Source of the DNA: a virus
IMG/VR virus record: IMGVR_UViG_3300040751_003118
Location: 1-32,042 of that record
Reading direction: 5' to 3' (one strand)
DNA length: 32,042 nucleotides
Shown here: positions 8,126 through 15,365 of the stretch, piece by piece
How positions within the stretch are numbered: the stretch's first letter is position 1
Layout: each line of letters starts with the position of its first letter
Notes under the pieces: model-generated
Seen by the model: the letters and a program-made list of their open reading frames with translations, nothing else
Database searches by the model: none
What the model was told of the DNA's origin: nothing
Program-made: the position numbers and the translations under genes

Positions 8126-8964
8126 TATCCGTATAACCGTTTTTTCAGTCTGTTAATTTGGTCTACCGTAAGATTACCGGGGTCGGTATTGTCTGGTAGT
8201 GTTATCACTTGAACTGATAATTCCATTTCTTCAGCTAGTGTTTTTACTTGTTGTGCTGCTTTCTTGCCTGCTGGATCTCCATCAAACATAATGTCGATAC
8301 CAGTAACTCCTTGGAGTTTTAATAAAGAAAGTTTTACCCAATCCACTTGCTGTGTGCCAAAACAACACACGGTATTTTTTAAGCCTTTGTCCCAAAGATT
8401 AAGAGCATCAAAAATACCTTCAACTAGAATAACTCTATTGCGAACGGGTTTAACCTTAGCAGGACAAAGAGGCATCTTCACACCGTGAGGATAAATATAA
8501 TATTTATTCTCACCGATACCACTAATAAGTCTGCCAAGAAGTGCTACAGTTTTTCCTCTAACATCTCGAATAGGAAAAATAATTCGACCCTCAAATTTAG
8601 GTACGTTCCAAGTGAACGCTTGCCAGATTTTCAAAGTTTCCTCTGAAATGTTTCGAAAACCACCTCCTTTCCACTCTATGCGATCTTCCGGCAGTTTTAG
8701 TCCTACAGTTGAGGCTCGGGTTTTTGCTATCTTCTCTTTGATTCGATGAACTCGAACTTCGGAAGGACTAGCTGGGGCTCCAAAGTATGTAAAGATGTTG
8801 CCTTTGAAGCCACAAGAAAAGCAGTGCATTGTACCAGTAATTTTATCGACCCTGAGAGACGGATTAGAATCGTCATGCTCTGGATTTAGACACTGAATGA
8901 GAGCGTCTCTTCCTTTTACGGAAAACTGGATGCCTTTCTCTTGTAAGAGATCTACTGCTATCAT
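8125..8964 (-). CDS. DNA primase (zinc finger and TOPRIM)
   Basis: The 279-aa protein has a primase zinc site, CLNPEHDDSNPSL then MHCFSCGF (C-H-C-C), in the first 60 residues. A TOPRIM domain follows with VILVEGIFDALNLW (catalytic Glu) and GIDIMFDGDPAGKKA (DxD). It is half the length of DnaG and lacks a helicase-binding tail, as in small phage primases. It would lay RNA primers for the polymerase encoded immediately downstream. A consensus promoter ends 7 bases before the ATG and there is no room for a Shine-Dalgarno sequence, so the message from that promoter should be leaderless or nearly so. No other suitable start is seen, and the zinc site needs this N-terminus. Confidence 0.92.
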   Translation of the reverse strand: MIAVDLLQEKGIQFSVKGRDALIQCLNPEHDDSNPSLRVDKITGTMHCFSCGFKGNIFTYFGAPASPSEVRVHRIKEKIAKTRASTVGLKLPEDRIEWKGGGFRNISEETLKIWQAFTWNVPKFEGRIIFPIRDVRGKTVALLGRLISGIGENKYYIYPHGVKMPLCPAKVKPVRNRVILVEGIFDALNLWDKGLKNTVCCFGTQQVDWVKLSLLKLQGVTGIDIMFDGDPAGKKAAQQVKTLAEEMELSVQVITLPDNTDPGNLTVDQINRLKKRLYG

Positions 8965-8971
8965 AACAACT

Positions 8972-9010
8972 ATTATACCAGGCTAGGGAGGTTTTGTCAA
9001 GAACTATTTT
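8972..9010 (-). promoter_or_regulatory. Promoter P1 (consensus family), leaderless primase start
   Basis: On the minus strand: conserved upstream box AAAATAGTTC (9010-9001), -35 TTGACA (9000-8995), 17-nt spacer, -10 TATAAT (8977-8972). The expected start site (about 8965) coincides with the primase ATG at 8964. The stop codon of the upstream methyltransferase (9004-9006) is the TAG inside the upstream box. Confidence 0.9.
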
Positions 9011-9576
9011 TTAAAAACTAGTCTTTCTCCACGACCTCTCGCTTCTAAATAAATTAACTCAGTATGGCAAGTTTGATGTTTACGAATTTTTTCTTCCCAC
9101 CATTCTTTTGATTTGATAGTTACATGAGCATTACTGCCATCACTAAGCTTGGCTCTAGCAAGATAAGAAGCTACCGTTGCAAAGACAAACTGTGTTCCTC
9201 CACTATACCAATATTCTAAAACTTCATCAATCCTTTCTTCTGGAATGTGTTCTAGAACATCTGCACTTACTACTGACTGAAACTCATGGGGTTCAGGTGC
9301 TTTTGAGTATGCAGGAATTCCAATATCAAATAGAATAATCTTCTCGATGTCCCAGAGTTTATGAATCTCTCTAGTCTTATATGAGTATGCTTTTCCGCAA
9401 CCAAAATCCAACATAGTAGTGCCCGGAAACTGCCGAGTAAGATCTTGAACATTCCATGTCCAGAGCATCATCTGCTCGCCTATCATACTCAACTTATCTT
9501 TCCTAGAATGAATTTCAGTATATTCTTCAATCATTCTTTTAGTGGCAAAGTCTGATACTTTTACATTAAGGTCCAT
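9004..9576 (-). CDS. Class I SAM-dependent methyltransferase (paralogue 1)
   Basis: The 190-aa protein has the SAM-binding motif I MLDFGCGKAYSY and a later VVSADVLEHIPEERIDEVL, the acidic motif and post-motif helix of Rossmann methyltransferases. The element KLSDGSNAHVTIKSKEWW is shared, nearly residue for residue in layout, with the protein at 17456-18022, so the two are paralogues. The catalytic target is unknown; this type is frequent in tailed phages. The ATG at 9576 has only a weak ribosome site and overlaps the end of a 54-aa gene by 11 bases. The stop codon is buried in promoter P1. Confidence 0.8.
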   Translation of the reverse strand: MDLNVKVSDFATKRMIEEYTEIHSRKDKLSMIGEQMMLWTWNVQDLTRQFPGTTMLDFGCGKAYSYKTREIHKLWDIEKIILFDIGIPAYSKAPEPHEFQSVVSADVLEHIPEERIDEVLEYWYSGGTQFVFATVASYLARAKLSDGSNAHVTIKSKEWWEEKIRKHQTCHTELIYLEARGRGERLVFKK

Positions 9577-9730
9577 TATAAAATTCCAGAGAGCCTTCCC
9601 AAATTAGCCAACGAATGTAGAAATTATGTTCACCCCAAGTCGGCTCTGTATCATATACTAGTGTGGGTAGAAAGTAAAAAGTTTTTTCATACTTCCACAG
9701 ATTATTCAAGTTAAACGTGTATCCTTTCAT
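9566..9730 (-). CDS. Small unknown protein, 54 aa
   Basis: This reading frame fills the gap between the peroxiredoxin and methyltransferase genes exactly: its ATG overlaps the peroxiredoxin stop (ATGA) and its TAA overlaps the methyltransferase start. The product starts MKGYTFNLNNLWKYEKTF and is very rich in aromatic residues (five Trp, five Tyr), with TEPTWGEHNFYIRWLIW near the end. No family is recognised. The coupling geometry matches that of real genes in this genome, which is the main support. Confidence 0.65.
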   Translation of the reverse strand: MKGYTFNLNNLWKYEKTFYFLPTLVYDTEPTWGEHNFYIRWLIWEGSLEFYNGP

Positions 9731-10302
9731 ACTCTATCCAAAATATACTCTGGGTTGGTATAGAAGTAAGGATCTTCTTTACAATTATCCTCCTTACCTC
9801 CTTCAATAAACCATTTTTCAACTCGTCCATTATTTAGTACAACAGCATACCGCCAAGAGCGCCGTCCAAAGCCTAGATTCTCTTTGTCCACGAGCATATC
9901 CATTCCTTCAGTAAAATCGGCGTTTCCATCAGGAATTGGCTTGACGTTCTGTACTCCCTGCATTTCGAACCACTTATTCATTACAAACGTATCATTTACC
10001 GAAACACAGTAAATCTCATCAATACCTTTCTTTTGAAACTCTGGATATAGTGCATCAAAATTAGGAAGTTGATAGGTCGAGCAGGTAGGAGTAAAAGCTC
10101 CTGGGAGAGAAAAGATAATTACTCGCTTACCTGCTACGAAATCAAAAGTCGTTTTTGCTTCCCAACGAAAAGGGTTGGGGCCTTCAATACTTTCATCACG
10201 CACTCGAGTATGAAAAATCATGTTCGGCACGAGTTGAGGAAGCTGCCTCCATGAGTACTCAGTGTAATCCTCTAGATCATCTTCGTGGGTGTAAATTTCC
10301 AT
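9727..10302 (-). CDS. Peroxiredoxin (Prx5-like)
   Basis: The 191-aa protein contains FSLPGAFTPTCSTYQLPNF near residue 90, the PGAFTPTCS active site with the peroxidatic Cys characteristic of the atypical 2-Cys Prx5/AhpE-like group. DEIYCVSVNDTFVMNKW then matches the following strand-helix unit. Further Cys residues (EIYC, DNC near the C-terminus) could serve as resolving thiols. It would reduce peroxides in the infected cell using thioredoxin or glutaredoxin. No thioredoxin gene is seen here. The ATG at 10302 has GGAG ten bases upstream and overlaps the ParB-like gene by 26 bases. It is an unusual accessory gene for a phage and may protect replication or the oxygen-using enzymes of this genome. 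Confidence 0.85.
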   Translation of the reverse strand: MEIYTHEDDLEDYTEYSWRQLPQLVPNMIFHTRVRDESIEGPNPFRWEAKTTFDFVAGKRVIIFSLPGAFTPTCSTYQLPNFDALYPEFQKKGIDEIYCVSVNDTFVMNKWFEMQGVQNVKPIPDGNADFTEGMDMLVDKENLGFGRRSWRYAVVLNNGRVEKWFIEGGKEDNCKEDPYFYTNPEYILDRV

Positions 10303-10804
10303 CTAAAACTCCTTTATGTTCCCAGGGGAGTTCATCCCCTAATTTTTCAAATTCTGTCATTGGTATATTACTAGGGTCTTTCTCGTCAATATAATACTGA
10401 CTTTTCCAAGCTAGTTCGATTGTCTGAAACCAAACAGCAATTGCTTTATTCCTAAACTCTAAGTCCCCCCAAAGATAAAAACAGTTCCAGTATTCTTTGT
10501 CAAATCTTGCAACTCGAATTGGCTGAAAAAGCACTGGATGACTTGGCTCTCTTAGCTTTAGATCAAAACAAGCTCTAAGTCTTTGGCTTCCTACAATTGG
10601 ATACCAACTTGGCATTGTAAGTATAGGAGCTTTAATGCCATGCTCGCTTACACTTTCTAAAAGTTTATCATTTAGAGGAACTCTGCCAATATTTTGCCAA
10701 ATTTCTGCTTCGTGTAATAATTCTTCAGGGGTTCTAACGTACCAGGTAGTTGGAGGAATTGCTACTACTTCACCTGTTCCTCTACTGATTCTATCGTACG
10801 CCAT
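10277..10804 (-). CDS. ParB/sulfiredoxin-fold protein, 175 aa
   Basis: In the 175-aa product, VSEHGIKAPILTMPSW is followed by YPIVGSQRLRACFDLKL, matching the ParB N-terminal layout 'i...Gi..PI.v....y.ivdG.rRl.Aa..lg'. The arginine following GSQ would sit in the nucleotide-binding loop. No HTH DNA-binding half is seen, so it is probably a stand-alone CTPase- or nuclease-type ParB domain, and not a partition protein. Similar layouts occur in 11520-12242 and 28261-28677. The ATG at 10804 has a poor ribosome site and may be coupled to a 41-aa frame ending at 10765. Confidence 0.6.
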   Translation of the reverse strand: MAYDRISRGTGEVVAIPPTTWYVRTPEELLHEAEIWQNIGRVPLNDKLLESVSEHGIKAPILTMPSWYPIVGSQRLRACFDLKLREPSHPVLFQPIRVARFDKEYWNCFYLWGDLEFRNKAIAVWFQTIELAWKSQYYIDEKDPSNIPMTEFEKLGDELPWEHKGVLDGNLHPRR

Positions 10805-10890
10805 TCTACTGTTCCGTCCGTATAAATAAAGGCTGTTCTAGCCCCGTAATTAACTATGCTCAATAAGATTCTTGAAGGGGAAGATTTCAT
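10765..10890 (-). CDS. Possible small protein, 41 aa
   Basis: An ATG-initiated frame bridges the 45-base gap between thyX and the ParB-like gene, overlapping both by about 40 bases. The product begins MKSSPSRILLSIVNYGA and contains FIYTDGTVEWRTIESVEEQ, a protein-like strand pattern. The ribosome site is weak and most of the frame overlaps other genes, so this is a candidate only. It would explain how the ParB-like gene, which has no good Shine-Dalgarno, is translated (coupling). Confidence 0.4.
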   Translation of the reverse strand: MKSSPSRILLSIVNYGARTAFIYTDGTVEWRTIESVEEQVK

Positions 10891-11530
10891 AGATTACTTT
10901 ACCAATCTCTTGAGCTATGTCGATGTGCTCTTTTTGAGTACCGTTTGCTCCTCTTAGCTCGATGTAATGAATCCAACTCCTCAGAGTCCCATTCATGTAC
11001 ATCCGACTCACCGTATTGCCCTCGGGTAAAACTACTCTTGCTTGCTCTTTTGCGATACCATTTTGGGTGGCCCATTGATATGCTTCCTTTGCTTTATCAA
11101 TTACTTCTTGTTGGCGTTTTTGCCATTCAACATCAAGTTCAGAGTCAATACCGTCGTCAATACTATTCTGACGGTTTTTAGGATCTTGAAGTCTTGTTTC
11201 TCTAATTTCAAAACTCAACTCCGTGGTTGGGTCTGCGTAACGCTGGGAAAATTCTTGGAAGCTAAACGATCGGTGCCGTAATATTTGTCTCGCAATGTCT
11301 CTGGTGGTTTCGATCTCCATACAAACAGAGACCATTTCAAAAGGCGACCAATGTTTGTGTTTAATTAAGTATTTAAGCAATTTTTCAGAAGTTTCAGTAT
11401 TCATCTGATTACTAGGATTGCTTACGCGAGCAGCATAGGCAACTAAATTTTGCAAACTATAGGGCATGGGTTCATCTTCCAGAGGATTACCTCTGTGGCC
11501 CACACTATAACTAATTAATTTAACTTTCAT
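10850..11530 (-). CDS. thyX: Flavin-dependent thymidylate synthase ThyX
   Basis: The 226-aa protein carries the diagnostic ThyX motif RHRSFSFQEFSQRY (RHRxxSxxxxSxRY) near residue 83 and later RMYMNGTLRSWIHYIELR, the substrate-binding region. ThyX makes dTMP from dUMP with methylene-tetrahydrofolate and FAD, supporting phage DNA synthesis. The length is normal for the family. The ATG at 11530 overlaps the previous gene by 11 bases. Since ThyX normally makes thymine itself, its presence does not by itself indicate modified pyrimidines. Confidence 0.95.
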   Translation of the reverse strand: MKVKLISYSVGHRGNPLEDEPMPYSLQNLVAYAARVSNPSNQMNTETSEKLLKYLIKHKHWSPFEMVSVCMEIETTRDIARQILRHRSFSFQEFSQRYADPTTELSFEIRETRLQDPKNRQNSIDDGIDSELDVEWQKRQQEVIDKAKEAYQWATQNGIAKEQARVVLPEGNTVSRMYMNGTLRSWIHYIELRGANGTQKEHIDIAQEIGKVIYEIFPFKNLIEHS

Positions 11531-12242
11531 ATTTTGGCCTGTAATATAACCTGTCCCATCTTTCTGGGCTATAGTTAAAAAAGTATTGTAAGAATAATTG
11601 ATAAATACCTATTACATCAAAAATCTCGTAATGATCTTGATCACTGTGGGTAGTTCCAATGCTGTAAAATTTTTCGTTTGCTACCCAAGGAGTAAACCCA
11701 GTTTTTCTAGAGAGAAAGTCCCACTTATTTTTTAAGTATTTGTCCTTTAAAGGAATGTGCGTTACAAATAAATTATCAAAAGTATGCAAGTCGTATTGAT
11801 CTTCCCATGCAGGGGGAACATTACTTCGATGCTGCATTCTCCATCTTATATCTCTATTTCCTTTGTGGTCTCTTTCTAGTGGTTTGATTCCATTAAAAAG
11901 TCCTTCATATTGTTTTCTACTTTTACAATGAAAGTCAATTACCCAGCCTTTGAGAGGGCGTTCCGGTAAAAGTTTTCTAAGCAAAACTCTATTTAAACCA
12001 GGATGAATCTTAAAATTTTTTGTTGTAACGTTTGACCAAACCAATACTGGATCTACAAAGCCTTCTCGAAGAACAGAATCTATAAAGTAATAAAGTCTCC
12101 ATGCAATTCTAGTTTTATTATGATTTAGCCATCTTTTTACTTTAGGGTCTGGAGGAAGCTGACTTAGTACTTTTTCATCTATATCAATTTCAAAAAGAGC
12201 ACAGCGGTATTGTTCAAATGAAGTATGGTTATAAGTCATCAT
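11520..12242 (-). CDS. ParB-like-fold candidate, 240 aa
   Basis: The start is taken as the ATG at 12242 (MMTYNHTSFEQ); a GTG at 12251 would add three residues. The section GFVDPVLVW then NFKIHPGLNRVLL and GWVIDF has the layout of a ParB/Srx core ('dPvlV....y.i..G.nR.....l....v..vv'), with GLNR in the place of the GxxR loop. The C-terminal half is aromatic and unassigned (HTFDNLFVTHIPLKDKYL; THSDQDHYEIFDVIGIY). The function is unknown. It sits between helicase and thyX, overlapping both, which suggests a replication or nucleotide-related role (inference). Confidence 0.6.
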   Translation of the reverse strand: MMTYNHTSFEQYRCALFEIDIDEKVLSQLPPDPKVKRWLNHNKTRIAWRLYYFIDSVLREGFVDPVLVWSNVTTKNFKIHPGLNRVLLRKLLPERPLKGWVIDFHCKSRKQYEGLFNGIKPLERDHKGNRDIRWRMQHRSNVPPAWEDQYDLHTFDNLFVTHIPLKDKYLKNKWDFLSRKTGFTPWVANEKFYSIGTTHSDQDHYEIFDVIGIYQLFLQYFFNYSPERWDRLYYRPKYES

Positions 12243-13593
12243 AGCTTTCACCAGTTCCCATCATTTCTTCTTTCATCTTCTGTCGCTCGTCAGGGTCCAT
12301 TGCACTGTTCGGACCAATCTTCAAGCAGTCCCAATCAATTTCAGATATGAAAGATTGCATTTCACCACTACGCATTTTATCACAGCGGAACTTGATACAG
12401 TTTTCTTCTCTGCCCCAATGTTGAAGGGTATAAGCAGCATCAACAGCGTCAAGAATACCTTTTGAGAATCTTGCGTTACCTTGAACATCTGTTTGAAAAG
12501 CAGAAATTACTAGACAGTTTTGTTCTTGTGCTAGAGCTTTGAGACCTTTACTAATCTCAATTTGCTCAGTCCACTCATACTGTCCTCCTTTACTTGGAGC
12601 GTTGTGACGACGCACCTGGTTTAGATAGTCAACTACTACTAGTCCGAGATCAGGATATTGTACTTTCTTTTGACGAACCGTACTAATAACCTTTGCAAGA
12701 GTCAGAGAAGGATCATAAAATACTTCTAGCTGATTTTCTTTTTTCAGGGAATAGTTACGGCTGAGATCATAATGAAACTTATCAAACTCTTGGCTGAGAT
12801 CATACTTTGAAAGAATATCTTCGGCTCCTTCAAACCGATCTGCCCACCATTGTCCGATTTTAGTCCATTCTTTATCGAATAGGTTGCGTTTCATTAGACG
12901 ACCAAGAGGGATACCCGTACTCATTGCAGCCATACGCTGCAAGATTGGACGAGTGTCCATTTCGATCGTAAAGTAAAGGACAGAATGCCCGCGCTCTCTA
13001 GCACTCACTGCAATGTTACAGCAAGTAAATGACTTACCATGACCACGTTGCGCCCCCACAACGACCAAGTCTCTGGGAGAGAAGGTATAATTCAGGTCAT
13101 AATCAGTGTTAAGTCCAAGAGGTAGATACTGGGAAAGTTCTTCTTCAGAATCGAAAAGCTCAATATCTTCCATAGACTCGCTGTCTGTAGAAGTATCTAC
13201 TTTATCTTGCACTTGCACTACGATTTCTTGCAAAGCGTCAATATTTTCTTTAGCATCTGCAAGCGTAATAGTATTGTCGAGAAAAAACTCGATACGGGAT
13301 AGGATTTCAGATTGAGTAAACTGATCTTTTAGGTACTCTAGCAGCTCTCCTGCTGGAGTATCTGTTTCGACAGCCTCTATCGCATAAATCTTTTCTTGAA
13401 GCTCACGCGAACGCACTTCGTATTTGAGATTCTCAAACGAAGGTAGAGCTTGAAACTTATGAACGTGCTTATCTACTATCTTCCAGAGCTTTTGATAATC
13501 GCCCTCGGGTAGATAGTGTTGTTTAAGCCTATTCCAAGTCTCAAAATCGTTATGCGATAAAAGTTGCTTGAGCAGCGCGCTCTCAATTGCCAT
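12229..13593 (-). CDS. Replicative DnaB/gp41-like DNA helicase
   Basis: The start chosen is the ATG at 13593 (MAIESALLKQLL), which has GGGAGAG five to eleven bases upstream; a TTG at 13605 overlaps that ribosome site and is less likely. The 454-aa protein has Walker A VVGAQRGHGKSFTCCN near residue 190, FTIEMDTRPILQRMA (the helix after motif 1a of DnaB), Walker B LGLVVVDYLNQV, and VISAFQTDVQGNARFSKGI, the motif H4 region. The N-terminal 130 residues resemble a DnaB N-domain. It unwinds DNA for the primase and polymerase encoded downstream. The gene follows a UUCG-capped hairpin that may attenuate its transcription. Confidence 0.93.
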   Translation of the reverse strand: MAIESALLKQLLSHNDFETWNRLKQHYLPEGDYQKLWKIVDKHVHKFQALPSFENLKYEVRSRELQEKIYAIEAVETDTPAGELLEYLKDQFTQSEILSRIEFFLDNTITLADAKENIDALQEIVVQVQDKVDTSTDSESMEDIELFDSEEELSQYLPLGLNTDYDLNYTFSPRDLVVVGAQRGHGKSFTCCNIAVSARERGHSVLYFTIEMDTRPILQRMAAMSTGIPLGRLMKRNLFDKEWTKIGQWWADRFEGAEDILSKYDLSQEFDKFHYDLSRNYSLKKENQLEVFYDPSLTLAKVISTVRQKKVQYPDLGLVVVDYLNQVRRHNAPSKGGQYEWTEQIEISKGLKALAQEQNCLVISAFQTDVQGNARFSKGILDAVDAAYTLQHWGREENCIKFRCDKMRSGEMQSFISEIDWDCLKIGPNSAMDPDERQKMKEEMMGTGESYDDL

Positions 13594-13600
13594 GTTCTCT

Positions 13601-13639
13601 CCCAAAGAAAAGCAGAGAGGACCGAAGCCCCCTCTGCTT
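13601..13639 (-). terminator. UUCG-capped terminator or attenuator before the helicase gene
   Basis: The minus strand can form a 13-bp stem (13639-13627 with 13622-13610: AAGCAGAG and GGGGC, with two G-U pairs) closed by a TTCG tetraloop at 13626-13623 and followed by TTTTCTTT. It lies between the HTH-repeat gene and the helicase ATG. The U-tract is interrupted, so partial read-through, lowering helicase relative to the HTH protein, is likely. Confidence 0.75.
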
Positions 13640-13660
13640 GACTAGACAAACAACGCGCTA

Positions 13661-14377
13661 TTAGACTCGTTCTTTACGAGCAGAACCGTCGTAGTCAGCG
13701 CAGGCCAGGCCACGACGCGTAAGCATCGTCTTGACACCACGAACGGTTTTGCCGATCGCTTCTGCGACTTCTTCAACAGTCATTCCAGTAACATCCAGGT
13801 CAGCGAGCGGGTCGGATTTGCTCGTGCCTTTGGTTTCACGCTGTTTCGGGATAGCTGCAATCGTGCCTGCACGCAGGAGCGAAAGAGCCTTACCACGGAT
13901 GGAGTTGACTTCGCGGCCCATTGCTTCTGCAATGTCCTCGATGAAGGCACCTTCATTGACCAGTGCAACGAATTGTGCTTCTTCTGCTTCGGTGTAGGTC
14001 TTAACTGCTTCCACTTTGGGAGCAGGACGCACATGAGCAGTCAACTGCATAGAAAGGACTTTGCCCTGGATCGACTTAGCAGAGAACTCGCCGCCAGCAA
14101 AATGCTCAGCAATTTCTGCATAGGTATAAGTACCAGAGTTGTCCTGAACGAAGGCTGCAAGAGTTGCCTCTTGATCTTCGGTAAACGACTTGCCTGCACC
14201 AGCAGAAGCAAGTTCAACATCATAACCCATTTTCCGGAGCTTAGACGACACAGAGCGAACAGAGGTTTCGAGATCTGCTGCTGCTTGTGCGACCGTAGCT
14301 TGAGAAACGGGGCTTTCACCATCAACGAACGATGCAAGTTGTGCAGTACGCTCGTCAGTCCACTTCGGTAGAGCCAT
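13661..14377 (-). CDS. HTH-repeat DNA-binding protein, 238 aa
   Basis: The protein is built from three to four related helix-turn-helix-like units of about 45-50 residues: WTDERTAQLASFV with VRSVSSKLRKMGY; FTEDQEATLAAFV with AKSIQGKVLSM; YTEAEEAQFVALV with NSIRGKALSLLR; and MTVEEVAEAIG with RGVKTMLTRRGL. Each unit has an acidic start, a central A..A helix and a basic last helix, as in Myb/SANT or sigma-4-like folds. This predicts a nucleic-acid-binding protein, perhaps a transcription or replication accessory factor. Codon use is visibly richer in G and C than its neighbours, suggesting high expression. The ATG has GGAG upstream and a strong terminator-like hairpin follows. The 21997-22443 protein has a similar unit. 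Confidence 0.8.
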   Translation of the reverse strand: MALPKWTDERTAQLASFVDGESPVSQATVAQAAADLETSVRSVSSKLRKMGYDVELASAGAGKSFTEDQEATLAAFVQDNSGTYTYAEIAEHFAGGEFSAKSIQGKVLSMQLTAHVRPAPKVEAVKTYTEAEEAQFVALVNEGAFIEDIAEAMGREVNSIRGKALSLLRAGTIAAIPKQRETKGTSKSDPLADLDVTGMTVEEVAEAIGKTVRGVKTMLTRRGLACADYDGSARKERV

Positions 14378-14382
14378 TTTAT

Positions 14383-15144
14383 TTATTCTCCAATAAACGT
14401 CACTAAGTTATCAACAATTTGAACACCCCGTTCCCGAGCTGCTCGTGTTTTGGCGGATTCAATGCCAGACTCATTTACAAGATGAGTACAGTCTTTTGTA
14501 AGACTAGTTTTTACTACATAACCGTAGTTTTCTAAATACCTCTGGGCTTCAGCTTTGCTTTTAAACGAACTTAATTTTCCACTGATACAAATAATACCAG
14601 CACAAGGTCCACTAACGGTGGTAACGTTTTTCGTCGTAAAGCTAAACGGAAGGAGTTTGTCTAGGTCGTAAGCAAAGAACTCCTCATCTAACCAATCTAC
14701 TAGATTGGCTGTGGCTTTCGGACCAATACCGGCTTCTTCACAGGTTTGGGGTGTAATATCTTCGATGGAAGATACTACGGAACATAACTTTTTAGAAGCA
14801 GATTGACCGATAAGCGGTATAGAAAAAGCTGGAAGCACAAGTTCTAGATCGGCTTGTTTAGACTTCTCTATCTCCTGGATTAGTTTTTGTGCCAGCTTTT
14901 CGGAGCCTAGTTTTTCTGTAATCTCCTCAACAGAAAGCTCATAGAGGTCTGCATAGTCTTGGAGTTCCAACTTATGCAAAGTTGCAGGGCCAAGTCCCTT
15001 AATTTTAAGAGTAGAAGCAAAGTGCTCTAGTTTTTTCTGCCACTGTGCTGAGCAGTCTTTGTTTACACAAAAGAGCTGGGGCTCCTCAAATACAACGGGA
15101 CCGTTGCACGCAGGGCACTGCTCGGGCAGTTGAATCAAAGACAT
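14383..15144 (-). CDS. ligB: NAD-dependent DNA ligase, C-terminal subunit (zinc finger, HhH, BRCT)
   Basis: This 253-aa protein is the second half of a bacterial LigA. It starts directly with the four-cysteine zinc finger (CPACN, then CVNKDC), then helix-hairpin-helix repeats (IKGLGPATLHKL; IPLIGQSASKKL; AGIGPKATANLVDWL) and a BRCT domain (CISGKLSSFKSKAEAQRYL; THLVNE; GVQIVDN). It has no adenylation lysine, which is supplied by the 18965-19903 gene. T5-like phages are known to encode split NAD ligases. It has its own promoter (P2), a 20-nt leader and a GAGGG ribosome site. The two halves are presumed to assemble into one enzyme sealing nicks with NAD+. Confidence 0.9.
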   Translation of the reverse strand: MSLIQLPEQCPACNGPVVFEEPQLFCVNKDCSAQWQKKLEHFASTLKIKGLGPATLHKLELQDYADLYELSVEEITEKLGSEKLAQKLIQEIEKSKQADLELVLPAFSIPLIGQSASKKLCSVVSSIEDITPQTCEEAGIGPKATANLVDWLDEEFFAYDLDKLLPFSFTTKNVTTVSGPCAGIICISGKLSSFKSKAEAQRYLENYGYVVKTSLTKDCTHLVNESGIESAKTRAARERGVQIVDNLVTFIGE

Positions 15145-15170
15145 TTACTTTCCCTCATTTCTATTTATAT

Positions 15171-15210
15171 ATTATATCGAAACTTTTACCATATGTCAAG
15201 AACTTTTTTG
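15171..15210 (-). promoter_or_regulatory. Promoter P2 (consensus family)
   Basis: Minus strand: AAAAAAGTTC box (15209-15200, one base different from the other five copies), -35 TTGACA (15199-15194), 17-nt spacer, -10 TATAAT (15176-15171). The start site near 15164 gives a leader of about 20 nt with GAGGG before the ligase C-half ATG. It lies just downstream of the small 47-aa gene. Confidence 0.88.
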
Positions 15211-15221
15211 GGGAAGCTGCC

Positions 15222-15365
15222 TCAATTCTTTGCATCAAAATTTTGATCTTCATCATCTTCGTATACAAAAGTATCTTCTTTATAACTCTTGCGAAGTTTG
15301 CGTTCAAACCACCAGATTCTAATTTCAATCCACCAGTTATTTAAGTAGTTTTTTATCGAAGCCAT
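15222..15365 (-). CDS. Small unknown protein, 47 aa
   Basis: An ATG at 15365 inside the end of the SGNH gene opens a 47-codon frame that fills most of the apparent gap before promoter P2. The product has an aromatic/basic N-terminal half (MASIKNYLNNWWIEIR, WWFERKLRKSY) and an acidic tail (YEDDEDQNFDAKN). No family is recognised and no membrane segment is clear. The strong, non-random residue pattern and the location in the only intergenic space of this operon support it as real. Confidence 0.65.
   Translation of the reverse strand: MASIKNYLNNWWIEIRIWWFERKLRKSYKEDTFVYEDDEDQNFDAKN

Noticed and set aside
10850-11530. ThyX as evidence for hydroxymethylated pyrimidines
   Set aside because: The motif is that of an ordinary flavin-dependent thymidylate synthase; known pyrimidine hydroxymethylases are ThyA-like, so ThyX alone does not support this.
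13593-13605. TTG start adding four residues to the helicase
   Set aside because: The TTG overlaps the Shine-Dalgarno that serves the ATG at 13593.
13780-14337. Two alternative minus-strand frames and a long plus-strand frame within the HTH-repeat gene
   Set aside because: They are open because of the repeated, G/C-ending codons of the real gene; their translations are Ser/Arg/Leu-rich and unlike proteins.
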